The notes: generated by a model not told the origin, from the letters alone. Counted from the first letter of the stretch, positions 1-11,926 are shown. The stretch is 64,000 nucleotides of DNA from Ligilactobacillus apodemi DSM 16634 = JCM 16172 (GCF_001434405.1 NZ_AZFT01000043.1:40725-104724); one strand, 5' to 3'. Program-made: numbers and translations.

Positions 1-53
1 ATTGTTATAATTAACTTATCTAGTATTCTAACGGGGAAAGTAGGTCTTTTGAC

Positions 54-542
54 ATGAAAAAAGGTACTTTAGCACTTATTATTATTTTTCTTATCAACAT
101 CCTTGCTGGTTGTACTAAAGCCAATTCTGCAGTGACCCACAATATTGCTACTAAATCAACCAGCAGTCAGCAAATCAGCACAAGTAATAAAACAAAATCT
201 CAAATGGGGAATTCTAATTCCTTTTCCACGGTGGTCAAGACTGCTAACGCTCAATTAACAGACTTAAAACCACAACTAGACGATACTTTCAGTGATACTT
301 GGGTCGAAGAAGGACCAAATAGCACGCTTATTTATAATTTTCAGCTCTCACCTCAAATGAGCAGTGAATTTGATATCCAAGCAACCCATCCGCTAATATT
401 GCAAATGCTAACTCCCTATCTTACACAAACTTTAGCGACATTTCCTGATTTACACATTGAGATCAATTATTTACGCCCAGATAGTTCATCATTAGCTAGT
501 TTTACGGTCTCTTCGGCAGAACTTACTACCACAAAAGATTAA
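54..542 (+). CDS. Small putative lipoprotein of unknown function
   Basis: The 162-residue product starts with a basic N-terminus and a hydrophobic stretch that ends in a lipobox, LAGC (residues 17-20), so Cys20 should be lipidated and the protein anchored on the outer face of the membrane. Residues 21-60 are rich in Ser, Thr and Asn, as expected of a flexible surface linker. The remaining ~100 residues form a soluble domain I do not recognise. A Shine-Dalgarno-like GGGGAAAG precedes the ATG, and a TATAAT lies at 5-10. It is monocistronic and convergent with gdhA, sharing a terminator with it. The lipoprotein call is firm; the function is unknown. Confidence 0.75.
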   Translation: MKKGTLALIIIFLINILAGCTKANSAVTHNIATKSTSSQQISTSNKTKSQMGNSNSFSTVVKTANAQLTDLKPQLDDTFSDTWVEEGPNSTLIYNFQLSPQMSSEFDIQATHPLILQMLTPYLTQTLATFPDLHIEINYLRPDSSSLASFTVSSAELTTTKD

Positions 543-550
543 GCATACAA

Positions 551-593
551 AAAAGCGATTCTTCGCCTACATAGATGAAGAATCGCTTTTTTT
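551..593. terminator. Bidirectional intrinsic terminator
   Basis: A 14-bp perfect stem (arms 551-564 and 577-590) has A and T runs on its outer sides. It can end the lipoprotein transcript on + and the gdhA transcript on -. Confidence 0.85.
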
Positions 594-618
594 CTTCTAT
601 AATATAGAAAATTATTTT

Positions 619-2292
<1,674 letters not shown>

Positions 2293-2667
2293 GTGTTAAA
2301 AGAGTTTAAAGAGTTTATTTCACGCGGAAGTGTGCTTGACTTGGCAGTCGGTGTGATCATCGGTAGTGCCTTTACAGCCATTGTTAATTCTTTAGTTAAA
2401 GATTTGATCAATCCGTTTATCGGGCTTTTCTTAGGGAAGATCGATCTTTCCGATTTAAAGTTCTCAGTCGGTGGCGCTAACTTCATGGTCGGTAGTTTCA
2501 TAAATGCTATTATTAATTTCTTGATTATCGCATTTGTTATCTTCTTGATCGTTAAAGCGTTTAACAAAGTTCTTCCTAAAAAAGAGGAAGAAGCTGCTGA
2601 TAAACCTGCACCAGAAGTTGAATTATTGGCAGAGATCCGCGATTTATTGAAAAAAGAACAAAAATAA
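2293..2667 (+). CDS. mscL: Large-conductance mechanosensitive channel MscL
   Basis: The product is 124 residues. The N-terminal amphipathic helix (LKEFKEFISRG) is followed by TM1 with the pore-lining LDLAVGVIIGSAFTAIV. A periplasmic-type loop, TM2 (INFLIIAFVIFLIVKAF) and a charged cytoplasmic helix rich in Lys and Glu complete it. It opens under membrane tension on hypo-osmotic shock. I choose the GTG at 2293, because AAAGGGGTGA ends six bases before it. A GTG at 2284 lies inside that ribosome site and would give an atypical N-terminus. The gene ends 8 bp before the hairpin that precedes the lipid kinase gene. Confidence 0.95.
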   Translation: MLKEFKEFISRGSVLDLAVGVIIGSAFTAIVNSLVKDLINPFIGLFLGKIDLSDLKFSVGGANFMVGSFINAIINFLIIAFVIFLIVKAFNKVLPKKEEEAADKPAPEVELLAEIRDLLKKEQK

Positions 2668-2674
2668 TCGGTCA

Positions 2675-2723
2675 GCCTCCAATTTAAGGTATAATAAAAG
2701 AATCCTTAAATCGGAGGCTTTTT
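2675..2723 (+). terminator. Terminator hairpin that also holds the next gene's SD
   Basis: Arms at 2675-2689 and 2704-2718 pair over 14 bp with one A-C mismatch and are followed by TTTTTA, so this is a terminator for mscL. The 3' arm contains GGAGG, the only good ribosome site for the lipid kinase ATG at 2726. The loop holds TATAAT at 2690-2695, a possible -10 box. Transcripts starting there would lack the 5' arm and leave the ribosome site free. I see no good -35 box. Confidence 0.65.
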
Positions 2724-2725
2724 AT

Positions 2726-3664
2726 ATGCACACGGCTACTAAATACATATTTCTTATCAACCCCACTTCAGGAAATGGTAACTCTACCAAAATTTGGGAT
2801 AAGTTAAAAACATACCTTGAGGCCCAGCAAGTAAATTATTCCGCCTATTACTCAACTTCACTCCAAGATTTTTGCACCCACTTTCAAAAACTAGCACAGC
2901 AAAAATCCTCCCACCAGTTAGTGATCTTAGGCGGAGATGGCACCCTTTATGCCGCCTTAAATTGCCTACACTTTCCTACTAAACTGGCGATTCCTTTAGC
3001 TTACATTCCTTGCGGGTCAGGCAACGATTTCGCTAAAGCAGCTAAGATCGCCACCGATCCGCTCCAAGCATTAAAGCATTTATTGGAATCTCCTATTGAA
3101 AAAAAACTAGCTTTAGGTTACTATCAGTATCCCAAAAAAGAAGGCGTCTTTTCTAATAATTTTGGTTTAGGCTTTGATGCAAGGATCGTAACTTTAGCAA
3201 ATAATTCAGCGATCAAACGTTCTTTAAATAAATTCCATCTCGGAAAATTTTCCTATGCTACCTTGTTTTTCAAGGCCCTTTGGCAACAAAAAAATTTTGA
3301 GATCACTGTTGAGTTACCCCACCAAAAGCCCCAAAAAATCAAGTATGCATTCCTGTGTACGATCACCAATCAACCTTATTTTGGTGGTGGTTTTGCGGTT
3401 GCCCCAACTGCTGATTTAGCCGAAAAGAAACTTGATTTAGTAGTCCTTGAAAATACTAATTGGTTAAAATTCATTTGGCTATTTTTGTTGCTGATCTTAC
3501 CAGGAAAGCTGTGGTTTAAGCCCAAATCACTGCAGCATTTCAAAGCCACACATTTTAAAATTCACACTACTACTGCTCAACCCGTGCAAATCAACGGTGA
3601 AACACTACAACTTGGGCCTACCACATTAAATTTTCAAGTTGTTACTCAAAAATTTATATTTTAA
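2726..3664 (+). CDS. Diacylglycerol/lipid kinase family protein
   Basis: This 312-residue protein belongs to the DagK/YegS lipid kinase family. It shows the nucleotide-binding motif GGDGTLYAALN, then PCGSGNDFAKA, and the core strand motif NNFGLGFDARI. It probably phosphorylates diacylglycerol or a related lipid at the inner membrane face, recycling headgroup-free lipid into phosphatidate. The C-terminal half (about 150-300) is the expected beta-sandwich. The ribosome site GGAGG lies in the 3' arm of the preceding terminator hairpin. The substrate cannot be read from sequence, as YegS-type, DgkB-type and sphingoid kinases share these motifs. Confidence 0.88.
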   Translation: MHTATKYIFLINPTSGNGNSTKIWDKLKTYLEAQQVNYSAYYSTSLQDFCTHFQKLAQQKSSHQLVILGGDGTLYAALNCLHFPTKLAIPLAYIPCGSGNDFAKAAKIATDPLQALKHLLESPIEKKLALGYYQYPKKEGVFSNNFGLGFDARIVTLANNSAIKRSLNKFHLGKFSYATLFFKALWQQKNFEITVELPHQKPQKIKYAFLCTITNQPYFGGGFAVAPTADLAEKKLDLVVLENTNWLKFIWLFLLLILPGKLWFKPKSLQHFKATHFKIHTTTAQPVQINGETLQLGPTTLNFQVVTQKFIF

Positions 3665-3733
3665 AAAATATAGCTCAAACTGATCTAATAGGTTACACTT
3701 AAATTACCAATCATATTCAGGAGGGACTTGCCA

Positions 3734-4573
3734 ATGAAAAAAAGACTTGTTCAAAAGCCATGGTTTTACTGGATCGTCTTAGTCGTTGCCCTAGAAATGA
3801 TCGCCATTTCGGTCAACTTCTTTTATGCTCCGATCAACATTGCAGCTGGTGGTGCTACGGGCCTTGCAATTTTACTTGACGCCTCTTTTGGAATCAATCG
3901 CTCACTGACCGTTTTAGTGATCAACCTGATCATGATCGGTGCTGCTTGGTTGTTACTAGATAAAAAAACTGTTAAAAATATTATTTTTGGTAGTTTTTTA
4001 CTACCATTATTGATGTATATCACTCCTAGTCAAAAAATCGTTGAAGACGATCTTTTAGCTGTGATCGTGGGTGGGGCTGTCTTTGCTTTAGGGATCGCTG
4101 CGCTTTATCGCATCAATGCTTCTAGTGGAGGCACCACGGTACCACCAATGATCTTAAAAAAATACTTCCATCTTGATCCAGCGATCACCTTGTTAGCGAT
4201 CGATATGTTAGTGACCTTTTTCAACATTTTTGTTTCTGGGCTAAACGCCTTTTTTATGGCATCATTTTCACTTGTAGTTACTTCTTTTGTAATGCGCTAT
4301 ACCGAAGCGGGCTTAGACCACAAATATCAAGTACAAGTTATGAGTCAAGATAAATTACCTGAAATCAAAAAAATGCTTGAATCTGAAGATCATGCGATGA
4401 CTATTTTTAACGTTCGGGGGGGTTATTCCGCCAACGAAAAAGAATTAGTCATGGCTGTTATTGATAATCAAAGTTATGGTCCCTTAGTTGCGGCTGTCCA
4501 TGATATTGATCCAGATGCTTTTATCGTCACCTCGAATGTCGTTAAAGTTCACGGTGGTACTTTTGGAATTTGA
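3734..4573 (+). CDS. YitT family membrane protein (DUF161 + DUF2179)
   Basis: This 279-residue protein has five or six N-terminal membrane segments (about residues 10-200) and a soluble C-terminal domain of the DUF2179 type, with a GGYSANEKE-like segment and a GGTFGI end. YitT proteins are widespread in Firmicutes and their transport role is unproven. The ATG at 3734 has AGGAGGG seven bases upstream; a TTG at 3728 sits directly against that site and is rejected. It is followed by its own terminator and is separate from the hrt operon. The family call is sure; the function is not known. Confidence 0.85.
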   Translation: MKKRLVQKPWFYWIVLVVALEMIAISVNFFYAPINIAAGGATGLAILLDASFGINRSLTVLVINLIMIGAAWLLLDKKTVKNIIFGSFLLPLLMYITPSQKIVEDDLLAVIVGGAVFALGIAALYRINASSGGTTVPPMILKKYFHLDPAITLLAIDMLVTFFNIFVSGLNAFFMASFSLVVTSFVMRYTEAGLDHKYQVQVMSQDKLPEIKKMLESEDHAMTIFNVRGGYSANEKELVMAVIDNQSYGPLVAAVHDIDPDAFIVTSNVVKVHGGTFGI

Positions 4574-4579
4574 GCCACT

Positions 4580-4612
4580 TAAAATCGCTAGTTTTAGTTA
4601 GCGATTTTTTTA
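4580..4612 (+). terminator. Intrinsic terminator after the YitT gene
   Basis: The hairpin AAAATCGCTA / TTAGCGATTTTTT ends in a T run just after the YitT stop codon. Confidence 0.8.
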
Positions 4613-4622
4613 TGCACAAAAG

Positions 4623-4651
4623 TTGACACCGTGTCACTTTTAATGTTAAAT
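4623..4651 (+). promoter_or_regulatory. hrtRBA promoter with overlapping TetR operator
   Basis: TTGACA (4623-4628), a 17-bp spacer and TTAAAT (4646-4651) form a good promoter. A perfect 13-bp palindrome, TGACACCGTGTCA (4624-4636), overlaps the -35 box. From memory, it matches the operator reported for the heme-sensing TetR protein HrtR of Lactococcus lactis (core TGACAC-N-GTGTCA). The layout implies autorepression. The start point implied (about 4658) also rules out upstream starts for hrtR. Confidence 0.75.
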
Positions 4652-4693
4652 TTAAACCGAAAAAAATTAAAGAAAGGTAGGTTATTATTTGAG

Positions 4694-5203
4694 ATGGCTT
4701 CAAAAACTTTTCTCAATTTAGCGCCTAAAAAGAAGCAACGGATCACCACAGCTTTATTAACAGAATTTTCCCATTATCCCTTGGTGAAAGCACAGGTTGC
4801 TCGAATCATAAAAAATGCGGATATCGCTCGTGGAGCCTTTTATAAATACTTTGACGATCTCACCGATGCCTATGATTACATTTATCGGTGCGCTTTAGCT
4901 GATATTCGCCCCCATCTATCTTCCAATAGTTCTGCGACTGAACTCTTAGACGCCACGCGTGATTTTCTCACAGCCACAAGTGCTAGTCCCTATTTTGAAT
5001 TTATTAAATTGCATTTGACGGTCAATGAAAAAACGATCGTCTTCACTGATCATAAACGCCAATTAGCACCCAAAAGATGGGCTTTGATCAATCTGTGTCA
5101 TCAAACGATCTGTGAAGCTATGCTCGATCCTAAACATACTGCTGACTATTTGGCACGACTTGAAGCTGTTTCTTTGACTCTATTTCCTACCCAGAAAGGG
5201 TGA
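4694..5203 (+). CDS. hrtR: TetR-family repressor, probably heme-sensing HrtR
   Basis: This 169-residue protein has an N-terminal TetR helix-turn-helix (residues 12-55), with the recognition helix region IARGAFYKYFDDL, and a divergent C-terminal ligand domain. It is first in an operon with an FtsX-type permease (stop to start 6 bp) and an ATPase, the hrtR-hrtB-hrtA order known from Lactococcus. The operator upstream matches the HrtR type. His74 in DIRPHL is a possible heme ligand, but I cannot confirm its alignment with the known one. The ATG at 4694 is chosen because longer starts fall before the predicted transcript start. A generic TetR exporter regulator is the alternative. Confidence 0.75.
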   Translation: MASKTFLNLAPKKKQRITTALLTEFSHYPLVKAQVARIIKNADIARGAFYKYFDDLTDAYDYIYRCALADIRPHLSSNSSATELLDATRDFLTATSASPYFEFIKLHLTVNEKTIVFTDHKRQLAPKRWALINLCHQTICEAMLDPKHTADYLARLEAVSLTLFPTQKG

Positions 5204-5209
5204 ATTTTT

Positions 5210-6271
5210 ATGTACTTAGCGCTCAAAGAGATCAAACATGAGAAATTACGCTACTCTTTGATAATTTCGATGATCGTTTTGATCAGCTACTTAATTTTTA
5301 TTTTGACTAGTTTAGCTCTTGGCTTAGCTCAACAAAATACTTCGGCGATCGAAAGTTGGAATTTTAAACAGATCATTTTAAATAAAGATTCTGATATTGC
5401 GTTACGCCAATCACTGCTCTCAGAAAAACAAGTTGAAGCACTAAAAATTGATAATAATAAGGAAGCATTGATCGGACAAGCTTCGATCGTTGCTAAATCA
5501 AGTGGCAAAGAAAATATCTCGGCTAATTTTATTGGCGTAAAAAAGGAGCAATTTCTCTACCGTGAATTAAAATTAAGTTCTGGCAAACTCCCAACGACTA
5601 GTCATGAAGTCGTGGTTGACTCATCTTTTGCAGATAAGGGCTATAAAATCGGTGACAAGATCTATTTTAATTCGCTCAAAACACCATATAAAATCACAGG
5701 CTTTGTTAAAAATGCCAAACTAAGTGTCGCCCCAGTCGTTTATGGCCTACTTTCTGCTTGGCCGGAATTAAAGAGCGTTACCCCTAATTTTGTTGCTAGT
5801 GCTCTTATTACTAAGAACAATAACTATTCTGTTCCTAGCTCTGAATTAGGAAGTTATTCAAAACAAACTTTGATCGATAATCTTCCTGGCTATAGTGCCC
5901 AAAATAAGACCTTTACTTTTATGATTGCCTTTTTAATGGTCATTTCTTTGATCGTGATCGCTGTCTTTTTATACATTATCACGATTCAAAAATTACCTAA
6001 CTTTGCTGTTTTACGAGTCCAAGGTATTTCCAACAAGTTTTTGATCAAAAATACGATCAATCAGTCTTTGATCTTAGTCATCAGTGGCTTAGCAATCGGT
6101 GCGCTCTTGGCTATGATCACCGCGATCGCCATTCCAAATAGCGTGCCAATGTCCTTTAACATTCCGTTACTTGGCTTAGTTTCGCTTGGTTTGATCATTA
6201 CTTCGGTCTTAGGCTCACTCATTCCAGTTCAAACCATTTTACACATTGATCCGGTTAAAGCGATCAGTTAA
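5210..6271 (+). CDS. hrtB: FtsX-type ABC permease, probably heme exporter HrtB
   Basis: The 353-residue length matches HrtB. One membrane helix lies near residues 15-40, followed by a large extracellular MacB-like domain (about 45-225). Three C-terminal helices follow (near 235-260, 280-305 and 315-345), typical of FtsX/MacB type-VII transporters. HrtB extracts heme from the membrane and exports it using HrtA. It starts 6 bp after the repressor stop, in one operon. Its DNA is unusually rich in GATC (19 copies in 5221-6280). The heme assignment rests on operon order, lengths and operator. A related antimicrobial-peptide or lipid exporter is possible. Confidence 0.75.
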   Translation: MYLALKEIKHEKLRYSLIISMIVLISYLIFILTSLALGLAQQNTSAIESWNFKQIILNKDSDIALRQSLLSEKQVEALKIDNNKEALIGQASIVAKSSGKENISANFIGVKKEQFLYRELKLSSGKLPTTSHEVVVDSSFADKGYKIGDKIYFNSLKTPYKITGFVKNAKLSVAPVVYGLLSAWPELKSVTPNFVASALITKNNNYSVPSSELGSYSKQTLIDNLPGYSAQNKTFTFMIAFLMVISLIVIAVFLYIITIQKLPNFAVLRVQGISNKFLIKNTINQSLILVISGLAIGALLAMITAIAIPNSVPMSFNIPLLGLVSLGLIITSVLGSLIPVQTILHIDPVKAIS

Positions 6272-6315
6272 ATAAATAACGAAAGGAAGCTATTTTCATA
6301 GCGTGGTAAACAAAG

Positions 6316-6990
6316 ATGGCCGTAATTGAATTTAAAAAAGTTAACAAACATTTTGGGACTGGTTCTGCTCGCGTTCATGTCTTAAAAGATATTGATTTTT
6401 CAGCTAATGCGGGCGAATTTGTTTTAATCTTAGGTCCCTCTGGTTCAGGTAAAAGCACCTTTTTGACAATTGCCGGTAATATTTTATCGCCTACTAACGG
6501 GCAAGTTTTTATCAACGGAAAAGATATCAGTACTTATTCCACTAAGGAACGTGAAAGTCTGCGTTTGACGGACTTAGGCTTTGTTTTACAATCACACAAC
6601 CTTGTTCCTTATCTCACAGTTAAAGAACAATTTGAACTAGCCGACAAGGTCAAAAAATCAGGAAATCTGACCCCCGATAACTTGACTGGGCTACTTGAGC
6701 AATTAGAAATCAGCGAACTCATTAAAAAGTATCCCGAACAACTCTCTGGCGGACAAAGCCAACGCGTTGCGATCGCACGAGCTTTATATACTGATCCTCA
6801 AATCGTCTTAGCCGATGAACCGACTGCTGCCTTAGACAGTAAGCGAGTTAAGGTCGTTGGTGAAATTCTACATCATCTCGCTAAATCACAAAATAAAGCC
6901 GTTATTGCGGTAACTCATGATCTCCGCTTAGTTGAACAAGCAGATAAAATATATGAATTAAACGATGGCAAATTAACGCTTAAAAATTAA
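6316..6990 (+). CDS. hrtA: ABC ATPase, probably heme exporter subunit HrtA
   Basis: This 224-residue ATPase is of the MacB/LolD/HrtA type. It has Walker A GPSGSGKST, a Q-loop near FVLQSHNL, signature LSGGQSQRVAIARAL, Walker B IVLADEPTAALD and switch VTHD. It powers the adjacent FtsX-type permease. The start ATG has only a weak ribosome site directly upstream. A stronger GAAAGGAAG lies about 27 bases earlier and is not in frame with a useful start. It is last in the operon and shares a convergent terminator with guaB. Confidence 0.82.
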   Translation: MAVIEFKKVNKHFGTGSARVHVLKDIDFSANAGEFVLILGPSGSGKSTFLTIAGNILSPTNGQVFINGKDISTYSTKERESLRLTDLGFVLQSHNLVPYLTVKEQFELADKVKKSGNLTPDNLTGLLEQLEISELIKKYPEQLSGGQSQRVAIARALYTDPQIVLADEPTAALDSKRVKVVGEILHHLAKSQNKAVIAVTHDLRLVEQADKIYELNDGKLTLKN

Positions 6991-6994
6991 CACA

Positions 6995-7065
6995 AAAAAT
7001 AATCCTTAGCATGCATGAAATGTCTCACAATTATGAGGCACTTCACTTGCTAAGGATTATTTTTT
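6995..7065. terminator. Bidirectional terminator between hrtA and guaB
   Basis: An 18-bp perfect stem (6995-7012 with 7048-7065) has A and T runs at its ends. The 35-base loop can form a small inner helix. Confidence 0.85.
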
Positions 7066-7070
7066 AGTTA

Positions 7071-8600
<1,530 letters not shown>

Positions 8601-8679
8601 TTACAAAAAATTCTTTACAATTGCAAGTTTTTCTCGGGTTATTTTTTGGAAAAAATCTCTAATCTAATAAAATTTAATT

Positions 8680-11529
8680 TTAATATTCGGGATCTTCCCT
8701 AAGAGGTTTTAGTTTTTCAAGTAAATTTAACGGTAATGGCTGTTCAAATATTAAGTCCATCCCCACAACTTTTTTAACTTTCTTACCAGCAGCTAACTGC
8801 TCTTCTTTGACCGAATCAGGTGCGATCTTTGCTTGACCCACATAGTAAAATTCTGCCCCAAAAGCGTCACTTGGCTTGATAAAGAGCAGTAAACTAACTT
8901 GGGCCTGTCCCGCTGAATTTTTTGCTAACAAAGCTTTTACTTCTTGCGATGCAAGTGTCCGTGGACTTCTGGTATACCACCTGATCGCAGTATTATCGGT
9001 CAACACATTTTGATATCCATGACGTGTTGATGCTTTTTGATAAGTGATAAAGATCGGGCAAACTTCGCCCACGACCCGGTAGCCATAAAGGGGTGCGCTG
9101 ATATCTTTATCAAAGTCAAGCAACCGACAGACATCTTTACGCGTATACTTTTGATAAAGCGTAAAGCGTTTCGTTGGCGCGTAATTCTGTGCCAGTAATA
9201 ACCCAGTTTCCAAAACATCGGTCACGTATGCCTTAAAATCAGGAGCGCTTAAACAATCAGCTAGCTGTGGCGCCAATTGATAGTCATCACCAACTAAAAT
9301 AAGCGGCTGCTTTCCATATGCTTCCGAGCGTAATTTTTTACCTGCCTTAACTGCAAAAAAGCTCAGCGTTAAAATATTTTCCACCGATGTTAAGACCGCT
9401 TGATCGACGTAACAATCATTTTCAAGTAATAATTCACAATACTTTTCCCGGGAAATACTACCATGCTTTACTAGTTGCTGTAGCAATAACAGCTCATGAC
9501 GCCGCATCCCATTTAACAGTTCCTTCTCTAAAAAACTGATAACCTGATGCTCGTAGGAAGTAAATAATTTTTTACGTTCGACTTTTTCAACAAAATCAGC
9601 ATAACTTGCCAGCTGTGAATTTTGCGTAAAAATCAGCGGATCAATTTGACTAAAGCGCATAAAATCTAGTAATTTAGGCATTCGTCCTAGTTTTTGTTTA
9701 AGCTTTTGGTATGCTTCACGCAAGTGTTTGAGCGCATCTAATTTTGTTTTTTGAATCCCTGCTAAGATCCGTTCATAAGCAATTTCTTCAAAGTTGATCG
9801 TTGATAATTCATAGACAACTTGTTGCTTTAAATCTGTCAACAGGCGATCTTTATTTAAAGAACGATCTGCCGTTAACACTTGCGGGATCAGATAGTTATT
9901 TTTATAATTTCCGATAAAATCTAAGATCAAAGTACTTTTCTTGTGCGGATATAACCTTAACCCCCGCCCTAACTGTTGGGCAAAAACGATACTTGACTGC
10001 GTATTGCGCAATAAAATGATCTGATCAACACACGGAATATCGATCCCTTCGTTAAAAATATCAACCGAGATCAAATATTTTAATTCGCCTTTTTCTAGCG
10101 CAGCCACTGCTTTCTTTCGTTGCGTGATACTAGTCTCATTTGTAAGGGCTAGGCTAGGATACCCCGCCTTAGTAAAGCTTTTTGCCAAGTCTTTTGCTTC
10201 TGCTTGGCGACTACAAAAAACTAAGCCACCGTTACTTTTGCCCCCATAATATGCGAGTTGTTTTAAAATGTGAGCTACGCGCTTAGGGGCTACTAAAGCC
10301 TGCAACGGAGCTTTTTCATCGATCATTTGACCTTCATATTCATAGTCAGTTACCCCAACATAGTCAAACGGACACAACATACCGGCTTGCAAAGCGTCAC
10401 TTAAATTGATCTCATACGCTAAGTTGTAGTCAAAAGCTTGGTAAACGTTAAAATCATCCATCCGTTCCGGGGTAGCTGTCATCCCTAAACAAAACTTAGG
10501 TTCAAAGTGAGCCATGATCTTTTGATAGCTCTTTGCGCCAATATGATGAGCTTCATCAAATAAAATATAGTCAAATTCATCTTTAGCAAACTGCGCTAAA
10601 ACTTCATCTTTGGCCATAGTTTGGATCGTCGCAAACAAATATTTCGCATTATCGTCCCGACTTTGTCCCGAGTAAATGCCATAGCTCCCTGGTCCGAGAA
10701 CTTTTTGAAAACTCTGCTTAGCTTTTTCTAAGATCTGCCTTCGATGGACTAAATATAAAAAGCGTTTCGGACGGTAAGCTTTAACATCAAATGCCCCTAA
10801 ATACGTTTTCCCCGTTCCGGTCGCAGAAACGATCAAACCTTTGGTAGTCTTATTTTTTCGCAACTCATGTAGTTCTTTTAAGGCAACTTGTTGCATCTGA
10901 TTTGGCTTGATCTCATGTGTAGTAGGTGCTAAACGTGTTGCTGCGTTAGGTGCAAGATAATTTTTTTCATAATCAGTGATCCAAGCCGGCTCTAGTGGCT
11001 GTGCTTGGTGCATTATTTGCGTCAATATTTGCTGTATTTGTTGGGTAAATTCTGCATTATCAGCGCTAGATAAACGCAAATTAAATTCACAATTTTTTAA
11101 TAAGGCATTCCGCGTAAAGTTTGAACTACCAATATAAGCGTTCTGATAACCATCGTGCCAAAAGAAATAACCCTTGGCGTGAAAGGCACCTTGCGCAACG
11201 ATCTGCGTCTTTACATTGGGCAATTTCAATAGTTCTTTAAACATTTCTGGTGAATTAAATCCCAAATAATCTGAAGTTACGATCGTCCCCGTGACCCCTT
11301 TTTTGGCCAGCTGCACACAAATCGCCTTTAACGGAACTAACATGTCAGTCGTAATAAACGCTGGTGCTAACACAAAAGAAGTGCAACTTAGTAATTCTTG
11401 TTGTAAATACTCCCACACTGTTTCTTTGTTTTGATTCATTATCATTTTGGGACCATAGCTCTCATCGACTAAATACTTATCTTGATCGTATAATCCAGCT
11501 AAAACGGCCGCTTTTAATTCTTCACTCAT
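8680..11529 (-). CDS. PLD-nuclease / SF2 helicase / DUF3427 fusion
   Basis: This 949-residue multidomain protein starts with a phospholipase-D-like domain carrying one HxK motif (His117, Lys119) followed by GSSNFTRNAL. A superfamily 2 helicase core has Walker A ATGTGKT (Lys241), DEAH at 325-328, motif III GMTATPERMD and motif VI QQLGRGLR. The C-terminal ~150 residues, from YTRKDVCRLLDFD, resemble DUF3427. Such proteins are thought to be HKD-nuclease helicases acting on DNA, but none is well characterised to my knowledge. The start overlaps the upstream Nudix gene by 8 nt, so the two are co-translated. A repair or phage-defence role is possible and unproven. Confidence 0.85.
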   Translation of the reverse strand: MSEELKAAVLAGLYDQDKYLVDESYGPKMIMNQNKETVWEYLQQELLSCTSFVLAPAFITTDMLVPLKAICVQLAKKGVTGTIVTSDYLGFNSPEMFKELLKLPNVKTQIVAQGAFHAKGYFFWHDGYQNAYIGSSNFTRNALLKNCEFNLRLSSADNAEFTQQIQQILTQIMHQAQPLEPAWITDYEKNYLAPNAATRLAPTTHEIKPNQMQQVALKELHELRKNKTTKGLIVSATGTGKTYLGAFDVKAYRPKRFLYLVHRRQILEKAKQSFQKVLGPGSYGIYSGQSRDDNAKYLFATIQTMAKDEVLAQFAKDEFDYILFDEAHHIGAKSYQKIMAHFEPKFCLGMTATPERMDDFNVYQAFDYNLAYEINLSDALQAGMLCPFDYVGVTDYEYEGQMIDEKAPLQALVAPKRVAHILKQLAYYGGKSNGGLVFCSRQAEAKDLAKSFTKAGYPSLALTNETSITQRKKAVAALEKGELKYLISVDIFNEGIDIPCVDQIILLRNTQSSIVFAQQLGRGLRLYPHKKSTLILDFIGNYKNNYLIPQVLTADRSLNKDRLLTDLKQQVVYELSTINFEEIAYERILAGIQKTKLDALKHLREAYQKLKQKLGRMPKLLDFMRFSQIDPLIFTQNSQLASYADFVEKVERKKLFTSYEHQVISFLEKELLNGMRRHELLLLQQLVKHGSISREKYCELLLENDCYVDQAVLTSVENILTLSFFAVKAGKKLRSEAYGKQPLILVGDDYQLAPQLADCLSAPDFKAYVTDVLETGLLLAQNYAPTKRFTLYQKYTRKDVCRLLDFDKDISAPLYGYRVVGEVCPIFITYQKASTRHGYQNVLTDNTAIRWYTRSPRTLASQEVKALLAKNSAGQAQVSLLLFIKPSDAFGAEFYYVGQAKIAPDSVKEEQLAAGKKVKKVVGMDLIFEQPLPLNLLEKLKPLREDPEY

Positions 11530-11926
11530 CGTATTTCTCCAAATTCGTTTGGGCGATCAAACTTACCGCAGGCTTAGATGCCTCTAGCCAGTCAACATCC
11601 CATAATTCTTCTTTGGTAAGCCAACGGTATTCGCTAGCCGCCACGTGCTTAAGGTTAAACGTTTTTAGCCGCGTCCAAAAGAAATCAATTTCTAATGAAC
11701 CATAAGGTGTCTGATAATGGCGCTTAACTTTTAAACGTTCTAAGATCTCAGCTTCATCACCGAGCTCTTCTAAAACTTCACGCTGGCATGCTTGCTTAGG
11801 CGTCTCATTTGCTTCGACCTTACCGCCAGGAAATTCCCAATATCCTCCGCCGATTCGTTCCGCTTTGCGCCGTGCTGCTAAAATTTTACCATCTTTAACG
11901 ATCACACTAGCCGCTACTTTAAGCAT
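11522..11926 (-). CDS. Nudix hydrolase, MutT-like
   Basis: This 134-residue protein has a perfect Nudix box at residues 35-57: G, five residues, E41, seven residues, then REVLEELG. The N-terminal VAASVIVKDGKILAARR and GGYWEFPGGK are typical of the MutT/8-oxo-dGTPase branch. It would hydrolyse a damaged or modified nucleoside triphosphate in the cytosol. Its stop overlaps the start of the PLD-helicase gene (ATGAGTGA), which implies translational coupling. That pairing suggests it serves the same pathway, for example removing a nucleotide the helicase-nuclease senses or makes. The family is clear; the substrate is not. Confidence 0.88.
   Translation of the reverse strand: MLKVAASVIVKDGKILAARRKAERIGGGYWEFPGGKVEANETPKQACQREVLEELGDEAEILERLKVKRHYQTPYGSLEIDFFWTRLKTFNLKHVAASEYRWLTKEELWDVDWLEASKPAVSLIAQTNLEKYDE

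Noticed and set aside
4631..4693. A longer N-terminus for the TetR repressor
   Set aside because: It would begin before the predicted transcript start and overlap the operator; the ATG at 4694 fits better.
8680..11529. A DISARM-type defence gene
   Set aside because: The PLD-plus-helicase mix recalls DISARM, but there is no DUF1998 protein or methylase nearby and the domain order differs.
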